A stretch of DNA of 59,464 bases from positions 1 to 59,464 of the forward strand of contig CASEYW010000165.1 of NCBI GenBank assembly GCA_949292215.1, read 5' to 3'. Made by a program: the position numbers and the translations under genes. The notes beneath the pieces were generated by a model. That model searched no databases. It was given only the letters and a program-made list of their open reading frames with translations, and was not told the origin of the DNA. Below, one piece after another: positions 47,750 to 57,001 of this stretch. The stretch comes from an uncultured bacterium (GTDB lineage: Bacteria; Verrucomicrobiota; Lentisphaeria; Victivallales; UBA1829). Within the stretch, counting starts at the first letter, position 1. Every line of letters starts with the position of its first letter.

Positions 47750-48208
47750 TCAAAGTTTTACTTTGATCACTACTTTTTTTACTTTTTCCGCTTTGCCGGA
47801 AGCGGGCATGATCTTGCCGTAATGACCATCTTCCGGATAAAACACGGCGAAAAGTCCGGGAACGAGTTCCAGTTTGGAAACACCTTCCTGAGGAGTCTTC
47901 CGGAACTCGACATCTTTCTCCGGATTATAGGGGGTCGCAACCTCAAGGCCGTCGATGTTTGCCCAGAACATGGCCTCTCTGCCGGAAATGACAGCCTGAA
48001 TGTCCACATATTCCCGATGAGCCTCAAGAGTCTCGGCGGCAGGGAGTTCTGCATCGTATTCCATAACATTCCCGTAGATTTCATCCCCTTCAATCGGGAA
48101 CTTGCCGAGAGGAGAATCCGGGGTCAGTTTTGCAATTGCATCGAAGGCTTTCTGGAACTCGGAATTGAAGGATACCGTCACTTCGGGCGTCAGTTTGTCG
48201 ATAATCAT
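47750..48208 (-). CDS. YhcH/YjgK/YiaL family protein
   Basis: 152 residues, AAGGAG 6 bases before the ATG. Family features are HREYVDIQAVISGREAM, YNPEKDVEF, GLFAVFYPEDGHYGKI and a C-terminal KKVVIKVKL. Members (EbgC, YhcH, NanQ) are cupin-like sugar-binding proteins, some shown to speed anomer or sialic-acid ring interconversion. It is 19 bases downstream of the YchJ-like gene. Confidence 0.88.
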   Translation of the reverse strand: MIIDKLTPEVTVSFNSEFQKAFDAIAKLTPDSPLGKFPIEGDEIYGNVMEYDAELPAAETLEAHREYVDIQAVISGREAMFWANIDGLEVATPYNPEKDVEFRKTPQEGVSKLELVPGLFAVFYPEDGHYGKIMPASGKAEKVKKVVIKVKL

Positions 48209-48227
48209 GGCAGACTCCTTGCCGCGG

Positions 48228-48722
48228 CTATCTTCCGCAGCATTTTTTGTATTTTTTTCCGCTGCCGCAGGAACAGGGGGCGTTACGCTCGATTTTCGGT
48301 GAGGTTCTCACATAAGGTTTCTGGCGGACAAGTCGGCCGTCGTAGAAGAACCATTCCCCGTTGTGTTTGCGGAACTCGGCGAGTTCGTGATGTTCCAGCG
48401 GAGTATTCTGGTCGGTATAGCGGGCAATGAATTCGACCTCGCCCTTTTCATCGCCAGGTTCATTTCCCGTTGCAGAAATGATTTCGAGGCCGAGCCATTT
48501 GGAACGTTCCGCCCACTGGCGCATCTCATCACGGTCAACAGTCTCCCGTTGACTCGGATCGGTAGAGGTGAAAAGATGATCAATTTCAGCTTTGGCGTAA
48601 GCGCTGTAACGGGAACGCATCAACTCCTCCGGATTGGCGGCCTTGCGCACGCCCCGAATTACGGGTTCACAACATTCCGAATAAAGTTTGCCTGAACAGC
48701 ACGGACACTTCTCTGATTCCAT
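48228..48722 (-). CDS. YchJ-family protein with two SEC-C zinc motifs
   Basis: 164 residues. An N-terminal Cys cluster ([13 protein letters not shown]) and a C-terminal SEC-C motif ([15 protein letters not shown]) flank the NTF2-like UPF0225 core ([52 protein letters not shown]). The zinc motif is the one found at the C-terminus of SecA. Role unknown. CAGGAG precedes ATG 48722. Confidence 0.9.
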   Translation of the reverse strand: MESEKCPCCSGKLYSECCEPVIRGVRKAANPEELMRSRYSAYAKAEIDHLFTSTDPSQRETVDRDEMRQWAERSKWLGLEIISATGNEPGDEKGEVEFIARYTDQNTPLEHHELAEFRKHNGEWFFYDGRLVRQKPYVRTSPKIERNAPCSCGSGKKYKKCCGR

Positions 48723-48768
48723 TTTAACTCCTGAAGGTGTTGCTTCAACTCGTCAAGGACAGCAGCTT

Positions 48769-51294
48769 TCAACGCCTGCCTACGGCTTTCTTAAAGACGC
48801 CGAGCCTGCCGTATTTTCTTTCGAGTTGTTTTTTCTGTTCCGCATTTGCGGACCGGTATTTTGCTTTTATATATTCGGTCGCGGTATCGTTCAGCTCTTT
48901 TTTCATGTCGCCGCTCGCCGCGAATTCTTTCGCATATTCTTCGGCGACTTCAAAATCGCCTTTCATCATGAAATACAAAAATGCAGCCTGCTTCCTGTTG
49001 GTTTTGTTCGCAAGACGCAGAATGAATGCGTTGAACTGGGTTCTGGAGAGGTCCTTCAGATTAACCGTGAAAGTTTTCCCTCCGCCTTCATCCGCAGTAA
49101 TCACACCATCCTTGATGGAGAGCACAGCGCCGAATTTTCCCTTGTAGACCAACTGCGGACGTTTCAAATTGTCTCCGCCGTTCCGGAGAAGCCCGCGGAA
49201 ACTCTCCGCCTGGTTCAGCCAGTTCAGCATTTTACGTCCCCAGTTCGCATAACGGTTTGCTTCATTCCGATACGTCTGCGGCTTGCCATTCCCCTGCTTC
49301 TGAACTGCGATGACCTCTTCCAGCACTCGTTTGGCGCCGGCATAATCATTGCCGCGGAATTTTTCGATCATTTCCACCCGGGCACGCGGAGTACCGGAAC
49401 GGATCTGACTGCGAAGCGCATTGAGTTCCTGAGCATCTTTTTTCCTCTGGATTTCCGCAAGACGTTTCCGTTCGCGTTCGCGCTCCTCCCGCTCTTTGCG
49501 TTCCCGAGCCTGACGAGCAGCCTCTTCCGCACGTCTGCGCGCAGCTTCTTTCTCCGCCTCCAGTTTTGCCAGATACTGTTCCCGGGCGACCTGGCGCTGC
49601 GGAGCACAGAGTTTTTCATCATATTCATTGAAAATACGTTCGATTTCAGCGTACTTTTCTTTTTCCTTTGTATACTGAGCTTCCTTGAAATTGCTGAAGA
49701 AATCCTCGCACTTTGCAACAACGGCTTCCGGGGAGACGCCCTCATTTCCGGCGAATGCGATGATTTCATCCGCTTTCATCGTCAAAGGAGTACTTTCAGG
49801 TTCCTGAGCCAGCTCCACTTTTTTGGAAACTTCCTCATGAACTCGATTGAACATTCCTGTAAGTTTTTCTTTTCCATCCCCGAATGCGACCCATGCACCG
49901 ATACCGATTGCAGCAAGAAGAACCACCGCGAGGAGAACGGAACCAACAACCTTTTTCGTTGCCTGCTTCTCCCGCTGCTCCTTCATTTTCTTGACCTGTC
50001 TGGAAACTTTGGAATCCTTGTTCTTACCCAGTCCGCCGTTTTTTGTTTCGGTGGAAACAGGAGTCTCCTCCTTGGGTGGTTCCGTCGGCTTGGGCGGTTC
50101 CGGCTTCGCAGGCATCTTGAGTGCCGGAGCTCCCGCAGGAGCCGGGGAAGGTGTGCCCGCAGGAGAACTTTCCCCTGCCGATGCCGGCGCAGGCACACGC
50201 ATCGGAGCGGGATTTGGAGAAGAGGACGCAGCACCCGGCATTTTCAAAACGGGGGTTTTCGCCGCGGTTTCTTCCGGAGTCAATCCTGCGAGTTTCTGTA
50301 AAGAGACAGAACTGGTGGTCGGAATCTTCAGACGCGGCACTTTTCCGGACATTGCCCGGTTTTTCCGAATATTGCGAAGTTCCTCGACCAGAGTTTCACC
50401 ATCCTGATACCGTTTATTCGGATCCTTTTCCATCATTTTAACAATGACGTCTGAAACATTCTGCGGAACAGAGGGATTCACTTTGACCGGCGGTATCAGC
50501 GGATCTGTGATATGTTTTTTGGCAATTTCCGAGGCGGTATTGCCGTTGAAAGGAAACTGTCCCGTAACGAACTGGTAGAAGGTGGCGCCGAGACTGTAAA
50601 TATCGCTTCGGATATCCATCGGTTCTCCGAGCAGGGCCTCCGGGCTGATGTACTGAGGAGTGCCCATGACCTCGTCACTATCCTCTTTTTCGTCCTTGTC
50701 TCCGGCAACGCGCGCAAGCCCGAGGTCTGCCAGTTTCGCCTTGCCGTTGTTGGTCAGCATAATGTTATCCGGCTTGATATCCCGGTGGACAAGACGCTGT
50801 TCCTTCCATGCGTAATCCAGTGCTTCTGCAATCTGCTGAATGATCTGAGTTGCCTCTTCGATCGGAATGATTTTCTTTTCGGCAAGGACCTCTTTCATAG
50901 TCTTGCCGTCCACATTCTCCATGGCAAAATAATAAAGCCCCTCATCCTCTCCGACAGCATACGCCTGCACGATATGCGGATGATTCAGCTTCGCCGCCGC
51001 TCGGGCCTCCTTGATAAAACCGACCACAAATTCCGTATTGTTCGCATACGATTCCGCCAGAACCTTCAACGCTGCGGAACGATCCAGAGAGATCTGATGG
51101 GAAAGATAGACAATCCCCATACCTCCGCGTCCGAGCTCCTTAATGATGATGAAGTCGGCAATTACCGCTCCGGGAGCTGTCCGGGATGCAGGCACCGGCA
51201 CTACCTTCTGACAACGTCCGCACTGCACATTGCTCCCAGCCTCTGCATGGTCCACCGAGACGATCTCGTGACATTCCGGACATTGAAAACGCAT
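48769..51294 (-). CDS. Active PknB-like Ser/Thr protein kinase with zinc ribbon
   Basis: About 841 residues from ATG 51294. An N-terminal zinc ribbon (CPECHEIV and CGRCQKVV) is followed by a kinase domain (~45-310) with every catalytic element: GRGGMGIVY, AALKVL, HRDIKPDN, ADLGLA (DLG for DFG), GTPQYISPEAL and DIYSLG. A Pro/Ala-rich linker, a membrane helix (VVGSVLLAVVLLAAIGIGAW), then an external region with a Lys/Glu/Arg/Ala-rich coiled coil (~590-640) complete it. It is a receptor-like kinase with the sensor part outside. The pseudokinase at 35790-36923 has the same zinc-ribbon start. Confidence 0.92.
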   Translation of the reverse strand: MRFQCPECHEIVSVDHAEAGSNVQCGRCQKVVPVPASRTAPGAVIADFIIIKELGRGGMGIVYLSHQISLDRSAALKVLAESYANNTEFVVGFIKEARAAAKLNHPHIVQAYAVGEDEGLYYFAMENVDGKTMKEVLAEKKIIPIEEATQIIQQIAEALDYAWKEQRLVHRDIKPDNIMLTNNGKAKLADLGLARVAGDKDEKEDSDEVMGTPQYISPEALLGEPMDIRSDIYSLGATFYQFVTGQFPFNGNTASEIAKKHITDPLIPPVKVNPSVPQNVSDVIVKMMEKDPNKRYQDGETLVEELRNIRKNRAMSGKVPRLKIPTTSSVSLQKLAGLTPEETAAKTPVLKMPGAASSSPNPAPMRVPAPASAGESSPAGTPSPAPAGAPALKMPAKPEPPKPTEPPKEETPVSTETKNGGLGKNKDSKVSRQVKKMKEQREKQATKKVVGSVLLAVVLLAAIGIGAWVAFGDGKEKLTGMFNRVHEEVSKKVELAQEPESTPLTMKADEIIAFAGNEGVSPEAVVAKCEDFFSNFKEAQYTKEKEKYAEIERIFNEYDEKLCAPQRQVAREQYLAKLEAEKEAARRRAEEAARQARERKEREERERERKRLAEIQRKKDAQELNALRSQIRSGTPRARVEMIEKFRGNDYAGAKRVLEEVIAVQKQGNGKPQTYRNEANRYANWGRKMLNWLNQAESFRGLLRNGGDNLKRPQLVYKGKFGAVLSIKDGVITADEGGGKTFTVNLKDLSRTQFNAFILRLANKTNRKQAAFLYFMMKGDFEVAEEYAKEFAASGDMKKELNDTATEYIKAKYRSANAEQKKQLERKYGRLGVFKKAVGRR

Positions 51295-51342
51295 TTGAAT
51301 CACTGCTCCCGTTTAGAATCAATAATTGATAATTCATCTTAT

Positions 51343-51371
51343 ATTATATAACGCATGACGCCAAAAGTCAA
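51343..51371 (-). promoter_or_regulatory. Promoter of the Ser/Thr kinase gene
   Basis: On the reverse strand TTGACT (51371-51366), 17-base spacer, TATAAT (51348-51343), about 48 bases before ATG 51294. The rest of 51400-51586 shows no gene or clear structure. Confidence 0.75.
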
Positions 51372-51586
51372 GAGACGGAATCCCCGGAATTGAAAAAGGA
51401 TGGAATTTTCCGCCGATGTCTTCCCGAAACGATCCCTCTCCGGAGAGTTTCTTCCCCGTTTTTCAAGTATCAAACCTGAAAACACTGCCGCACAACATAT
51501 GCTCAATCAAAAAAACAGGAACACGCATTCCCGTATCCGCTGATGCGCCAAAAAGAAAGGAACCTGACTGACAATAAAACTGGCAA

Positions 51587-52621
51587 TCAGGATCCCGGAC
51601 CCCCGGCAGCAGAATTCCTTCCGCTTTTTTCCTGCTGGTGCAAATACCGGAACACCGCCGGAAGCCCGCCATGTTTCGCAATTCCGAGAAAAAGCTTGTA
51701 CCCGGATCCGTAAATAAAATCCCGCCGCTCCAGCTTCGCCTTGTTCAAATGCTCCTGCTTATATGCGATGTTCACAAGAGAGGAAACATATTCCGCAAAT
51801 CCTTCCGGGATTTTCCTCGGCTCCATCTTCAGATAGGGATACTTGTGATACTGCCAGTGATGCGTCAGTTCATGCGCAGCGATCTCAATGAAGCGCCAGC
51901 GCGGAAGAGAATCCAGAAGATAAACATCACAACGGTATCCGATAATTTCCGAGACATTTCCCGTTTTCCGCTCCAGCATATTGCATCGGCAGTATCCGAG
52001 TTCGATGGCGGCCTCATCCATCAGCTGAAGATTCGTAATTTTCCGCAGAGACGGGTAATCAACGATATGAAGCCGGAGCGGGCAGCGGATTCGTTCCCCG
52101 AGAATCTTCTCGGTCATTTCGCGCACCTCCTGGAACAGCGATTCCGCCTCTTTCCGATCCCGGATGGATTCCTCTGCGCATGATTCACAGAGATAACGCC
52201 CATCCGGAAGGCGAGTGGTTCTTCCGGGCAGTTCACAGGCGAAACAGCGCGAAAGCTGAGAACAGCGATGACAGAGCCTTCTTTTCGTTCCAGTCGGGGT
52301 TTCATAAATGCCGTATTTCCCGGCAATCGGCTGCCGGCAGCTGTCACACTTCGGCAGGACCTGTTTCATGCAGTCGATGGAACAGTAATGTTTATTCTTA
52401 TATTGAAAGCTGTTGTCGCGGAGCACCTTCCCGCAGTTGGCACATTTCGGCAGAGTCTTATCAAAACAGTTCTGCGAACAGTAAGTCTTTCCATCTGCCA
52501 TCAGATACTGTCCGCGAATATGTTTCCCGCATATTGTACAGCGAACACTCTTCGCCTGAAGCGACGGCGGAAGCAGCGCAAACAGCAAAAACAAAAAGAC
52601 AAAACACCGCAAACTGTTCAT
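51587..52621 (-). CDS. Secreted LIM/zinc-ribbon protein with DA1-like metallopeptidase domain
   Basis: 344 residues from ATG 52621; upstream frame lacks a signal. Signal peptide (NSLRCFVFLFLLFALLPPSL). Residues ~28-150 hold four pairs of zinc knuckles spaced like LIM domains: C28/C31-C48/C52, C60/C63-C80/C84, C92/C95-C117/C120, C126/C129-C145/C148. The C-terminal part has a metallopeptidase site, H250-E-L-T-H254 in EIAAHELTHHWQYHKYP, with Glu273 or Glu277 (PEGFAEYVSS) as the likely third ligand. LIM repeats followed by an HExxH domain is the layout of the DA1 peptidases known from plants. The bacterial function and substrates are unknown. Confidence 0.8.
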   Translation of the reverse strand: MNSLRCFVFLFLLFALLPPSLQAKSVRCTICGKHIRGQYLMADGKTYCSQNCFDKTLPKCANCGKVLRDNSFQYKNKHYCSIDCMKQVLPKCDSCRQPIAGKYGIYETPTGTKRRLCHRCSQLSRCFACELPGRTTRLPDGRYLCESCAEESIRDRKEAESLFQEVREMTEKILGERIRCPLRLHIVDYPSLRKITNLQLMDEAAIELGYCRCNMLERKTGNVSEIIGYRCDVYLLDSLPRWRFIEIAAHELTHHWQYHKYPYLKMEPRKIPEGFAEYVSSLVNIAYKQEHLNKAKLERRDFIYGSGYKLFLGIAKHGGLPAVFRYLHQQEKSGRNSAAGGPGS

Positions 52622-52742
52622 GGAGGAAATCCTTTCCCTGACGGGAAAACATAGCACGGCTTCTTTGAAATTCAAAGGAATATGATTGTTGAACCTGCAA
52701 AATGTTTTCGTTGTTCCACCTGCAACGTTCCCGGCAGCTCTT

Positions 52743-53474
52743 TCAGTATGTATACAAATGGAGTCTGGACTGGGGAACGTTGTATTTGAACGGCTCCGAG
52801 ACAAGCGGATTCGGCGGAGTCAGAGATTTTACGTTTCCGACATGCCCATCCAGATACAGAATGTTCGCCCGCTGGCTGTGACGCGGCGGAGGAATCCTGA
52901 AATTCGCGGCGTATCCCGGGCCTGTCCGGAATCGCCACTCCCCCTTGGTCCGGCCTATCTGCTCAATCGAATTTTCTTTGCAGTAATCGGTATCGACAAC
53001 CAGAAATTTTCTGGACAAATTTCTGATATTGGAAACACGTCCGGTTTCAAGCGTGTTTTCATGATTTAGGTCCTTGCTGTACCGAATAATATTCAGATTG
53101 ATTCCAAACGAAATGTGAAATTGAAGACTCGTCACCGGAGGCAGCAAAGGACACTGAAAAACTTATGAAGACAGATGGGCTCCCGGTGAATCGCATTTGT
53201 TAAAGCCGGAACCATTCACTCCGATCAGACGGAAGTGCCAATGCGGATACATTCCCGTTGAGCCTTCGGTTCCGCGGGCGGGAATCAAACAGTCGTCGTT
53301 GTCTGCGGTATATGCGGCAAGCCCGACACCAATCTGTTTGAGGTTGGAAACGCAGTTGGTCCCCAGCGCCGTTTCCCGCACCTTGTTCAGTGCTGGAAGA
53401 AAAAGCTCAACCGGAATGGCAATCACGGCAACAACGATCAGCAACTCAATCATGGAAAATTTTTTCGATTTCAT
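52743..53474 (-). pseudogene. Pseudopilin gene interrupted by one in-frame stop
   Basis: From ATG 53474 (GGAG 7 bases upstream) the frame encodes a prepilin-like start (MKSKKFSMIELLIVVAVIAI, then LPALNKVRETALGTNC), but stops at TAA 53165-53163. The same frame continues without a break (VFQCPLLPP...) to a second stop at 52743. It carries the expected C-terminal H-X9-DG signature in RHSQRANILYLDGHVG. So a single nonsense codon separates two halves of one gene. The hydrophobic helix also contains an unusual Pro (AVIAIPVELFLPALN). Either a true pseudogene, a sequencing error or a recoded stop. Confidence 0.82.
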
Positions 53475-53683
53475 CTGCCATCTCCACCTGAAGAACTCCA
53501 TTGCTTTCTCCGCCTGGTATTTTGCCGGGAAAAAATCGGTTTACTGTTGTTCTTCTGTCCGACGTTTTTTGTCATACTCCCGGATATGGAACTTACAATT
53601 TTGTAATTCTTATATCTTTATCTTTGAAAAACAGCGTTCCTTATTTGAGTTCAGGAACAGGAACAGCCGCACATCTTCTCCGA

Positions 53684-53700
53684 TTGGCACGCGGTCTGCT
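53684..53700 (+). promoter_or_regulatory. Sigma-54 promoter of glnK-amt
   Basis: TTGGCACG, four bases, CTGCT: this is the -24/-12 pattern (TGGCACG-N4-TTGCW) with only one deviation, and GG and GC are exactly 12 bases apart. The predicted start is near 53711, about 32 bases before the glnK ATG. Nitrogen-controlled transcription by RpoN and an enhancer-binding activator is implied. Confidence 0.8.
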
Positions 53701-53742
53701 GATAGAAGCGGCAGTGCGTGAATCAACCAGAAGGAGGTTCCA

Positions 53743-54084
53743 ATGAAACTGATCACGGCGTACATCAAACCGGAACGGCTGAATGCGGTTAAGCAGGAAC
53801 TGTTCAAACGGGAAATCTTCAAGATGTCAGTCACAAACGCTCTTGGCTGCGGACAGCAGAAAGGCTACATGGAAGCGTACCGCGGCGTTGTTCAGGAGGT
53901 TCATCTGCTGAAAAAAGTCAGGATCGAAATTGCGGTCAACGATGAATTCGTGGACCCGACCCTGGAAGCGATCATCGCAGGAGCCCGCACCGGAACCATC
54001 GGTGACGGCAAAATCTTTGTGACAACCCTTGACGACTGCATCCGGATTCGCACTGGCGAAACCGGGACCAATGCAATCGGCTGA
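53743..54084 (+). CDS. glnK: PII nitrogen regulatory protein
   Basis: 113 residues, AAGGAGG 6 bases before the ATG. PII trimers sense 2-oxoglutarate, ATP and ADP and block the Amt channel when nitrogen is plentiful. The T-loop carries Gln39 (GQQKG) and Tyr at the usual modification site (EAYRG), and the B-loop [11 protein letters not shown] is intact. Position directly in front of amt favours GlnK over GlnB. Confidence 0.92.
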   Translation: MKLITAYIKPERLNAVKQELFKREIFKMSVTNALGCGQQKGYMEAYRGVVQEVHLLKKVRIEIAVNDEFVDPTLEAIIAGARTGTIGDGKIFVTTLDDCIRIRTGETGTNAIG

Positions 54085-54103
54085 CGGAAAAGGAGAATTC
54101 ATC

Positions 54104-55450
54104 ATGCTGAAATTATGGACAACTATTCTGATTGTGGCAGCGACAGGCGCACTGTTTGCCGATGCCGCTCCGGCAGTCGCGGCGGTCAAGGAAAGCGCAG
54201 CGGCAAAAGGACCGACTCCGGCAGACGTACTGTTCACGGTCAACAATCTCTGGATGCTCATTGGAACATTTCTTGTGTTTGTCATGCACCTCGGTTTTGC
54301 ACTGGTGGAAACTGGACTCACGAGAGCAAAAAACTGCGTGAACATCCTCTGCAAAAATTTCGTGACACCGGCAATCGGTATTCTGACTTTTCTTCTGATC
54401 GGATTCGGACTGATGTATCCGGGCGGAGAATGGATTGCGGGAAAAGTGCTCGGCTTTGCCGGGTTCGGCCTGAACTGCCCTCCGGGCGATGCGGGCCTGA
54501 TCGGATACAACGGCGGCAACTATACTTACTGGACCGACTTCATCTTCCAGGCAATGTTTGCAGCAACCTGTGTGACCATCGTCTCCGGAGCCGTTGCGGG
54601 ACGCATTAAACTGAGCGCATATCTGATCTTTGCTGTGGTTTACGCGGCACTCGTCTATCCGATTGTCGGATCGTGGGGATGGGGCGGCGGATGGCTCGCG
54701 GAACTCAAGTTCCATGATCTTGCCGGATCGACCTTTGTCCATTCGGTTGGAGGCTGGGCAGCGCTTGCCGGCGTGCTTGTTCTCGGTCCGCGCTACGGGA
54801 AATACGTTGGAGAGATTTCCAAGCCGATTCTTGCGCACAGCATGCCGCTTGCGACCATCGGAGTCTTTCTGCTCTGGCTCGGATGGTTCGGATTCAACGG
54901 AGCCTCTGCGTTCAATGCGGATCCGTATCTGGTTTCCTACATCTTCGTGACAACAACTCTTGCATCCTGCGCCGGAATCGTCACTTCGATGACGACCTCC
55001 TGGGCAATTCAGAAAAAACCTGATCTCTCCATGATGCTCAACGGAGCTCTGGCGGGACTGGTGGCGATTACCGCCGGAGCCGACTGCGTCAGCGTCACAT
55101 CCTCGCTGGTGATCGGAGGAATCGCAGGGGTGATTGTGGTTCTCGCGGTCATGCTGTTCGACCGTCTCTATCTTGACGATCCTGTCGGAGCGCTTTCGGT
55201 CCATCTTGTGAACGGAGTTTTCGGAACCCTCGCAGTCGGCGTGTTCAGTCCGGATTTCAAACTGCTGCCACAGATCATCGGGGTTCTTGCAGTCGGTGCG
55301 GCGGCATTCTTCAGCTCGCTGGTCATCTTCCTTCTGCTCAAGAAGTTCTGGGGACTGAGGGCAACGGATGAGGAACAGATCCGCGGACTCGACCTGAGTG
55401 AACACGGAATGGAAGCCTACGGCGGATTCCAGATTTTCCAGAATGAATAA
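54104..55450 (+). CDS. amt: Ammonium transporter
   Basis: 448 residues from ATG 54104, which has AAGGAG upstream; the longer frame overlaps glnK. A cleavable signal peptide (LWTTILIVAATGALFADA) is followed by eleven membrane helices. Both pore histidines are present, in STFVHSVGGWAAL and VHLVNGVFGTLAVG, with the recruitment region FVMHLGFALVETGLTRAKN. It takes up ammonium and is regulated by GlnK. Confidence 0.95.
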   Translation: MLKLWTTILIVAATGALFADAAPAVAAVKESAAAKGPTPADVLFTVNNLWMLIGTFLVFVMHLGFALVETGLTRAKNCVNILCKNFVTPAIGILTFLLIGFGLMYPGGEWIAGKVLGFAGFGLNCPPGDAGLIGYNGGNYTYWTDFIFQAMFAATCVTIVSGAVAGRIKLSAYLIFAVVYAALVYPIVGSWGWGGGWLAELKFHDLAGSTFVHSVGGWAALAGVLVLGPRYGKYVGEISKPILAHSMPLATIGVFLLWLGWFGFNGASAFNADPYLVSYIFVTTTLASCAGIVTSMTTSWAIQKKPDLSMMLNGALAGLVAITAGADCVSVTSSLVIGGIAGVIVVLAVMLFDRLYLDDPVGALSVHLVNGVFGTLAVGVFSPDFKLLPQIIGVLAVGAAAFFSSLVIFLLLKKFWGLRATDEEQIRGLDLSEHGMEAYGGFQIFQNE

Positions 55451-55481
55451 ACCGTATCAGGCAACAACCTTTTCCGGATCT

Positions 55482-55521
55482 TTCCCCCGGGACCGCGCAT
55501 AAACGGTTCCGGGGGAATTTT
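55482..55521. terminator. Terminator of glnK-amt, possibly bidirectional
   Basis: Stem of 14 bp with one mismatch (ttcccccgggaccg at 55482-55495, partner at 55504-55517) followed by TTTT on the + strand. The GH4 gene converges from the other side and ends 11 bases away. Confidence 0.8.
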
Positions 55522-55531
55522 CTGTCCGCTT

Positions 55532-56914
55532 TTAGCGGAACCACTCTGCGGGAAGATGGTCCTTTTCCGCTTCCAGAAGTTCATTCATAATGTGCTTTGC
55601 GTCGCCGAGATTGTTGACAAGAGGATCGGTTGCGAGAGCACGGTAGAGAATTGCGCGATTGCAGGTGACAGCGGCTTCCGCGGTCAGCTCATGGGTATCG
55701 AGGACCTGCTGCGTCAGTCCGAGCAGTCCGCGCGGCATCGGCACGCACGGGCGCGGTTTCGGACCGTTCATATCCAGATCGCAGCGGAGTTCCAGAAACG
55801 CGTCGTCGGGCAGATTCGGAACGGCTCCACGGTTCGGGCTGTTGATGTAGAAGGTCTTGCCGAGTCCGCCCCACATGGATTCGATGATGTCGGTTGCATG
55901 ATCGCCGCGTCCGTTTCGGAAAAACTCTTCGATCGGGGTCTCCCCGCTGGCGAGTTTTTCTGTGGCATTCCAGGCATCGGCCATCTCCTCGGCTCGATGA
56001 TAACCGTCAAAACAGATGATCGGCTCCGGAGTCGCGGGAGAAACGCCGTAGCCCTGAAAGAACGGAACATATTCCTTCGTATGGCTGACTGCGGTCGGAA
56101 ACGCCCCGTACAGATCCATGAACTGAAGCGCATAATTCATGTTCAGACGCGGTTTTGCCTTGTCGCTCGGGCGCGTATCGTATTCTCTTGCGGCGGCAGA
56201 TGCGACAAATTTGTACAGATTCGGCATCAGGTCCCTTCCGTCATAGGAACACTTGAGGACCCAGGTGCAGTGATTGACCCCGGCAATCTGAAGATCGAAC
56301 TTTGCATCCATTTCAGGATCAATCGGAATGATTTCCTTCTCTGTAACACCGGTCTGCCGGAGAAACATGGCACGGACATAGGGAGAGTGATTGCCGTCAC
56401 AGAGAGCAAAGCTCTTCACATCGGACGCATAGCGCATGAGTCCGATTCCGAGCGTGGAGGTCGGATTGACAAAATTGATCAGCCAGGCGTTCGGACAGAG
56501 GCGGCGAACATCATCGGCAATCCGCAGAACCTCCGGCAGTTCCCGGAGCGCACGGAAAATTCCGCCTGGACCGATGGTATCGCTGGAACACATGGTCACG
56601 CCATACTTTTTCGAAATTCTCGTATCCAGTTCCCGGTAGTACGCATTGCGGAAAGAGAAGGAAAGCACGACGAAATCAGCATCCTTCATCACCTCTTTCC
56701 GATCAGTGGAACCGACGATTTCCAGTTCAACACCCGCGTGTTTGCGGGCGCGGTCCGCAAGTTTCATCATGGTGTCGAGCACTTCGGGCTTCGTATCCAC
56801 CAGTGCGAGGGTTCCGGTTTGCAGCACAGGACTGCTCACCATGTTGTAAATGACCGGCTTGCCGAAAAAGTAGCTCCCGGCTCCGATAACAACGACTTTC
56901 GGTCCTTTTTTCAT
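55532..56914 (-). CDS. GH4 family alpha-glucosidase/alpha-galactosidase
   Basis: 460 residues, AAGGAG 8 bases before the ATG. GH4 enzymes use NAD and a metal ion for redox-assisted glycoside cleavage in the cytoplasm. The Rossmann motif VVVIGAGSYFFGKPVIYNM starts at residue ~8. NFVNPTSTLGIGLMRY, the metal-binding Cys in FALCDGNH and the His in IAGVNHCTWV are present. It has no signal peptide, as usual for GH4. It is transcribed divergently from an AraC-type regulator that probably controls it. Confidence 0.92.
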   Translation of the reverse strand: MKKGPKVVVIGAGSYFFGKPVIYNMVSSPVLQTGTLALVDTKPEVLDTMMKLADRARKHAGVELEIVGSTDRKEVMKDADFVVLSFSFRNAYYRELDTRISKKYGVTMCSSDTIGPGGIFRALRELPEVLRIADDVRRLCPNAWLINFVNPTSTLGIGLMRYASDVKSFALCDGNHSPYVRAMFLRQTGVTEKEIIPIDPEMDAKFDLQIAGVNHCTWVLKCSYDGRDLMPNLYKFVASAAAREYDTRPSDKAKPRLNMNYALQFMDLYGAFPTAVSHTKEYVPFFQGYGVSPATPEPIICFDGYHRAEEMADAWNATEKLASGETPIEEFFRNGRGDHATDIIESMWGGLGKTFYINSPNRGAVPNLPDDAFLELRCDLDMNGPKPRPCVPMPRGLLGLTQQVLDTHELTAEAAVTCNRAILYRALATDPLVNNLGDAKHIMNELLEAEKDHLPAEWFR

Positions 56915-56955
56915 TTCCCAGACTCCTTACTGTTGATTGGGAGGTTCCGCCAGTC

Positions 56956-56984
56956 ATTTTAGCATATTCCGCTTGAAATCACAA
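56956..56984 (-). promoter_or_regulatory. Promoter of the GH4 gene
   Basis: On the reverse strand TTGTGA (56984-56979), 17-base spacer, TAAAAT (56961-56956). The -35 overlaps the region of the divergent araC-type promoter. Confidence 0.45.
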
Positions 56985-57001
56985 GAGGAATCCTGTATTA
57001 T
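56973..57001 (+). promoter_or_regulatory. Promoter of the AraC-type regulator
   Basis: TTGAAA (56973-56978), 17-base spacer, TATTAT (56996-57001). A small palindrome cctgt-N6-acagg (56992-57007) covers the -10 box and may be an operator. Confidence 0.5.

Noticed and set aside
54113..55405. 430-codon reverse frame opposite amt
   Set aside because: Antisense shadow rich in Asp, Glu, His and Arg; no motifs.
55556..56962. 468-codon forward frame opposite the GH4 gene
   Set aside because: GH4 on the reverse strand is clear, with ribosome site and promoter; the forward frame has no recognisable protein.
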